This document shows, in pieces, positions 62,101 through 64,000 of a stretch of 64,000 nt of DNA. The translations under genes were made by a program, and so were the position numbers. Every line of letters starts with the position of its first letter. The stretch's first letter is position 1. The stretch spans positions 1 through 64,000 of the forward strand of contig NZ_QDDJ01000021.1 of assembly GCF_003121625.1 (NCBI RefSeq), read 5' to 3'. The notes below the pieces were generated by a model, which was not told the origin of the DNA, did no database searches, and saw only the letters and a list, made by a program, of their open reading frames with translations. This DNA comes from Ornithinimicrobium cavernae (lineage in GTDB: Bacteria > Actinomycetota > Actinomycetes > Actinomycetales > Dermatophilaceae).

Positions 62101-63391
62101 GACCGACGGGGAGACGGACATCGCCCTGGAGGCCCAGGTGCCGGTTGCCGACCACGTTCAGGACGGGGCGGTCCAGGTGCTCGTGCAGCACTCGGAGGGC
62201 TTTGCCCACACCGACCGGTCGGACCGGAGCACCCCGGTCGAGCCCGCCCACCCGGACGACGTGCCGCGCTCCGACTACGACTTCACGCTGGCCTGGGAGT
62301 CGGACACGCAGTACTACAACGAGTCCTTCCCCCAGCGACAGCTCGACATCCACGACTACCTGCTGGAACGGCGCGACCCGCTCAACCTCGCCTACCTGTT
62401 CCACACCGGCGACATCGTCGACAACTACGACCAGCCCTACCAGTGGGCGAATGCGGACCCGGCCTACCAGCTGCTGGACGACTCCCAGCTGCCCTACGGT
62501 GTGCTCGCGGGCAACCACGACGTCGGTGGCGCCCGGGAGGACTACTCGGTCTACGGCGAGTTCTTCGGTGACGAGCGCTTCGCGGACAACCCGTGGTTCG
62601 GGGGCAGCTTTGAGAACAACCGGGGCCACTACGACCTGATCACGGTCGGAGGCGTGGACTTCCTCATGCTCTACCTGGGATGGGGGCCGACGGACGAGAG
62701 CATCGCGTGGATGAACGAGGTCCTCGCCGCCCATCCGGAGCGGACAGCCATCATCAGTCTGCACGAGTACATGCTCACGACCGGTGGCCTCGGGCCGATC
62801 CCGCAGCAGATCCAGGACGAGGTCGTGGCGACCAACCCGAACGTGTCGATGGTCTTCTCCGGGCACTACCACGACGCGTTCACCCGGCTGGACGAGTTCG
62901 ACGACACCGGCGACGGCGTCCCGGACCGCACGGTCACCCAGATGTTGTTCGACTACCAGGGTCTGCCCGAGGGCGGTCAGGCGTTCCTGCGGCTTCTGCA
63001 CTTCGACACGGAGGGGCAGCAGATGCTCGTGCGCACCTACTCGCCCTACCTGGAGCAGTACAACTCCGAGGACCCCTCGTTGGACCTCGAGCACCAGGAG
63101 TTCGAGGTGTCGTTCGCCCAGCTGGGCATCGAGGCGCGGACCAAGGTGCTGGCCACGGACTCGGTGACGGTCGACGTCCTCGGTGGCACGGTCCTGCAGG
63201 AGTTCGACGAGCAGACCAGCGGCAGCACGGTCACCGCCACCCTGACCCGGCTCCGCAGGGGCGACTACTCGTGGTACGTCCGCACCAGTGACCCGCACGG
63301 CGCGGTCGACTACTCCGACGTGCGCGAGTTCACCCTGCACCCTGGCAGGGGCGCCGGACTGGACAACGGCCGGGGCAACGGGAAGGGCTGA
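59183..63391 (+). CDS. Large secreted lamin-tail/metallophosphoesterase protein
   Basis: 1402 residues from GTG 59183 (GGAAGG 6 bases upstream). A signal peptide (RRTVGALATAALVAGGLTTT) is followed by two lamin-tail domains near 33-185 and 235-425 (LLVTEIAPDNSSYDDFEFIE and LQVTEVTPDTTNVGSADGYE). Ig-like/beta-sandwich regions come next. A calcineurin-type metallophosphoesterase domain lies near 1030-1290: ESDTQYYN, LFHTGDIVDN, GVLAGNHDVGG and FSGHYHDAF hold the metal ligands. The protein ends in a Gly/Asn-rich tail. A perfect 16-bp hairpin follows. It is probably an exported phosphatase or nuclease; substrate unknown. Confidence 0.87.
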   Translation: MSPSHPARFRRTVGALATAALVAGGLTTTSVAAVETPALLVTEIAPDNSSYDDFEFIEVTNTTGAPLDLATVSLAYTYVDSADTARDVPLTVPAGTVLEPGETAVLWLSYQTTTVDSFARTEQEFRDFWEGVGAGTGDYRLVRVTGQSGMANGGNRGIRVTAGDGSSTWSFYPAGSTGVDATAHFRLDDTPGRTSLLAGPATPSPGQIDPAALLPPATEPEPEPDPTPEPDPTLVTAPLQVTEVTPDTTNVGSADGYEFIEVYNATTEPIDFADYKLDYLYPAEDLTNNNVVQWPSVPESFVIQPADTAVFWIKNGQNNALTAADFNAHFGVDLTAGEDLVEIHTGGMANGSARGLQVVTNTGFGVNTAYYNLAGADDTRADVGIQYQTDPADQQRQILLGHEPASPGSVTADQVPAGLMVPPVDDAAPAVIDHAPDTVDPTQDLTLAFTITDDVQVRTASLSVQTSGMAEPAVRNLTAGPEDRYESSIHRVDLTGARWVDYSLTTSDGTHSTTTETVRLPVSGVDPSPVRLSLEDDQFVSGTTRVSAGGDTYPPRITLSVDGEPAQGAGAALEGEPFFAFEATSTDAFFRNGVLIGDDVLHIFDEGFYADEVTVATAVPLSYITQGEDLVLSIYAGTKAWPEIDLDENNDDFQIRNLRLVLPDGRTLRAPGFEDPKAWIAMGDSAGKNDFVDAAFSLPEDAFSATAFDWDTTATTDGEHEVVATDGATTVQRTVQVDNTAPVITSTVEDGADHQGEFVIDASAQDAGAGLDVLTASLDGTVIELPHTTSSLDLVVGEHALVLSARDHLGNTSTRTVTFTTPVEQPDTELLSPEDGATIRGTKQVDLTARVTDPSGDLLDVAFLVGQRFTTDDPGLLAWTGTTTDAAEVERTDRVTATTEERAAMASDDGESAATTSENALPYQLFEVPVDETDPETSVRVAWEGSANADAKVLLSVRNTTTGAWEEVDRVLTTDGETDIALEAQVPVADHVQDGAVQVLVQHSEGFAHTDRSDRSTPVEPAHPDDVPRSDYDFTLAWESDTQYYNESFPQRQLDIHDYLLERRDPLNLAYLFHTGDIVDNYDQPYQWANADPAYQLLDDSQLPYGVLAGNHDVGGAREDYSVYGEFFGDERFADNPWFGGSFENNRGHYDLITVGGVDFLMLYLGWGPTDESIAWMNEVLAAHPERTAIISLHEYMLTTGGLGPIPQQIQDEVVATNPNVSMVFSGHYHDAFTRLDEFDDTGDGVPDRTVTQMLFDYQGLPEGGQAFLRLLHFDTEGQQMLVRTYSPYLEQYNSEDPSLDLEHQEFEVSFAQLGIEARTKVLATDSVTVDVLGGTVLQEFDEQTSGSTVTATLTRLRRGDYSWYVRTSDPHGAVDYSDVREFTLHPGRGAGLDNGRGNGKG

Positions 63392-63449
63392 CCAGCCCTC
63401 ACGCCACGGGCAGCAGGCAGGGCGCTGGTGCCCGCAACGGCCGGGCGTG

Positions 63450-63485
63450 GCCCCGGTGAACCGTCGTCGGACGGTTCACCGGGGC
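63450..63485 (+). terminator. Strong terminator after the metallophosphoesterase gene
   Basis: GCCCCGGTGAACCGTC (63450-63465) pairs perfectly with GACGGTTCACCGGGGC (63470-63485) around a GTCG tetraloop, a 16-bp stem. It may serve the convergent rsmD gene too. Confidence 0.9.
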
Positions 63486-63602
63486 TCGTCGCGTCACCCG
63501 GTCGTCGGTTCGGATAGCACTGCGGACAACGGCGAGCGGCTGGAGGAACGCGCCAGTCCGCGCGCACGGAGGACGTGGTACCTGTTCGACGGTGACCGCG
63601 GG

Positions 63603-64000
63603 TCAGCTCTGCGGCTCCAGGTAGTGCACCACCGTCTCGCCGTAGCTGCGCGACCCCATCGCGGACAGCCCAGCCGGCAGTGTCGGGGCGGGTGAGCGCG
63701 ACCCGCGCTCGACGAGCACCAGCGCCTGCGGCGTCAGCCACCCCTGGTCGACGAGCAGGGTGAGGACGCCGGTGAGCTCCTCCTCGCCGAGCGGGTAGGG
63801 AGGGTCCAGCAGCGCCAGGTCGAACGGCTGCCCGCCCGGCCCGCGCTCCAGCACCCGGTCCACCGACTCGGCGTGCACCCGCGCGGCACCGCGAAGTCTC
63901 AGCTCGGTCACGTTGGCCTCGATGAGCCGCGCGGTCCGGCGGTCGGACTCGACCAGCACCGCGAAGCCGGCCCCACGGCTCACCGCCTCGAGCCCCAGGG
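63603..64000 (-). CDS. rsmD: 16S rRNA (guanine966-N2)-methyltransferase RsmD (3' part)
   Basis: The gene runs off the right edge; only the C-terminal 132 or so residues are present. LGLEAVSRGAGFAVLVESD is the end of AdoMet motif I (the usual text is GSGALGLEALSRGA...VES), and FDLALLDPPYPLGEEELTG is the catalytic DPPY motif IV. The final segment GSRSYGETVVHYLEPQ is typical of RsmD. In most genomes rsmD precedes coaD on the same strand; here it faces it across the large secreted-protein gene. Confidence 0.92.
   Translation of the reverse strand, partial: LGLEAVSRGAGFAVLVESDRRTARLIEANVTELRLRGAARVHAESVDRVLERGPGGQPFDLALLDPPYPLGEEELTGVLTLLVDQGWLTPQALVLVERGSRSPAPTLPAGLSAMGSRSYGETVVHYLEPQS

Overview
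The window comes from the chromosome of a very GC-rich actinobacterium. The best guess is Intrasporangiaceae-like (Ornithinimicrobium/Serinicoccus/Janibacter type), because it carries the actinobacterial housekeeping backbone, a DUF2469 gene, an LldD2-type lactate dehydrogenase, a citrate synthase with an N-terminal helix-turn-helix, several leaderless genes and the over-represented word GGCATAC/GTATGCC. The family placement is inference; no rRNA or tRNA gene was seen.

Layout. 1-312: 3' end of an unrecognised gene. 406-5044 (minus): branched-chain amino-acid-type ABC importer (LivJ, LivH, a LivM-LivG fusion, LivF), followed upstream by an LldD2-like lactate dehydrogenase and a GNAT protein. 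7592-11807 (plus): glycerol catabolism glpD-glpF-glpK, preceded by a hairpin-forming tandem repeat. 11885-16507 (minus): a uridine-kinase-like protein, then the isoprenoid/protease block dxr-rip1-ispG. 16566-17765: an M20 amidohydrolase gene interrupted by an in-frame TGA. 17959-20431: two divergent citrate-synthase paralogues, one fused to a DNA-binding domain. 20395-23071: a three-gene ESX/type VII-like substrate cassette. 23188-24828: an acidic protein and a LOG-family protein.

24874-58256 is mostly minus strand and is the conserved actinobacterial translation, secretion and DNA-maintenance backbone. Reading with transcription it runs yceD-rpmF-rnc-mutM-acyP-smc-(small membrane protein)-ftsY, ffh, rpsP-khpA-rimM-trmD, rplS, lepB-rnhB-DUF2469, yraN-yifB-dprA-M23 peptidase, xerC, rpsB-tsf, pyrH-frr-cdsA-rlmN. 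Single genes are interposed (GtrA, amidohydrolase, GNAT, FAD oxidoreductase, Uma2, MpaB-like, aminotransferase). Many genes are joined by 4-base ATGA/GTGA or 1-base TGATG overlaps, so they are probably translationally coupled. 58374-64000: coaD, a HAD hydrolase remnant, a very large secreted lamin-tail/metallophosphoesterase protein and the 3' part of rsmD.

The window is rich in short tandem repeats that touch gene ends: livF N-terminus, upstream of glpD, 3' end of the HTH-citrate synthase, C-terminus of the ESX-cassette protein, dprA/M23 junction, upstream of ftsY, 3' end of smc. The most notable items are the HTH-citrate synthase pair with its palindromic intergenic region, the ESX-like cassette, the 62-bp palindromic array upstream of ftsY with a compensatory base change, S16 fused to a C-terminal sunset-like domain, and the interrupted amidohydrolase. 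Only one gene-free stretch exceeds 300 bases (50802-51304), and the 62-bp array fills most of it.
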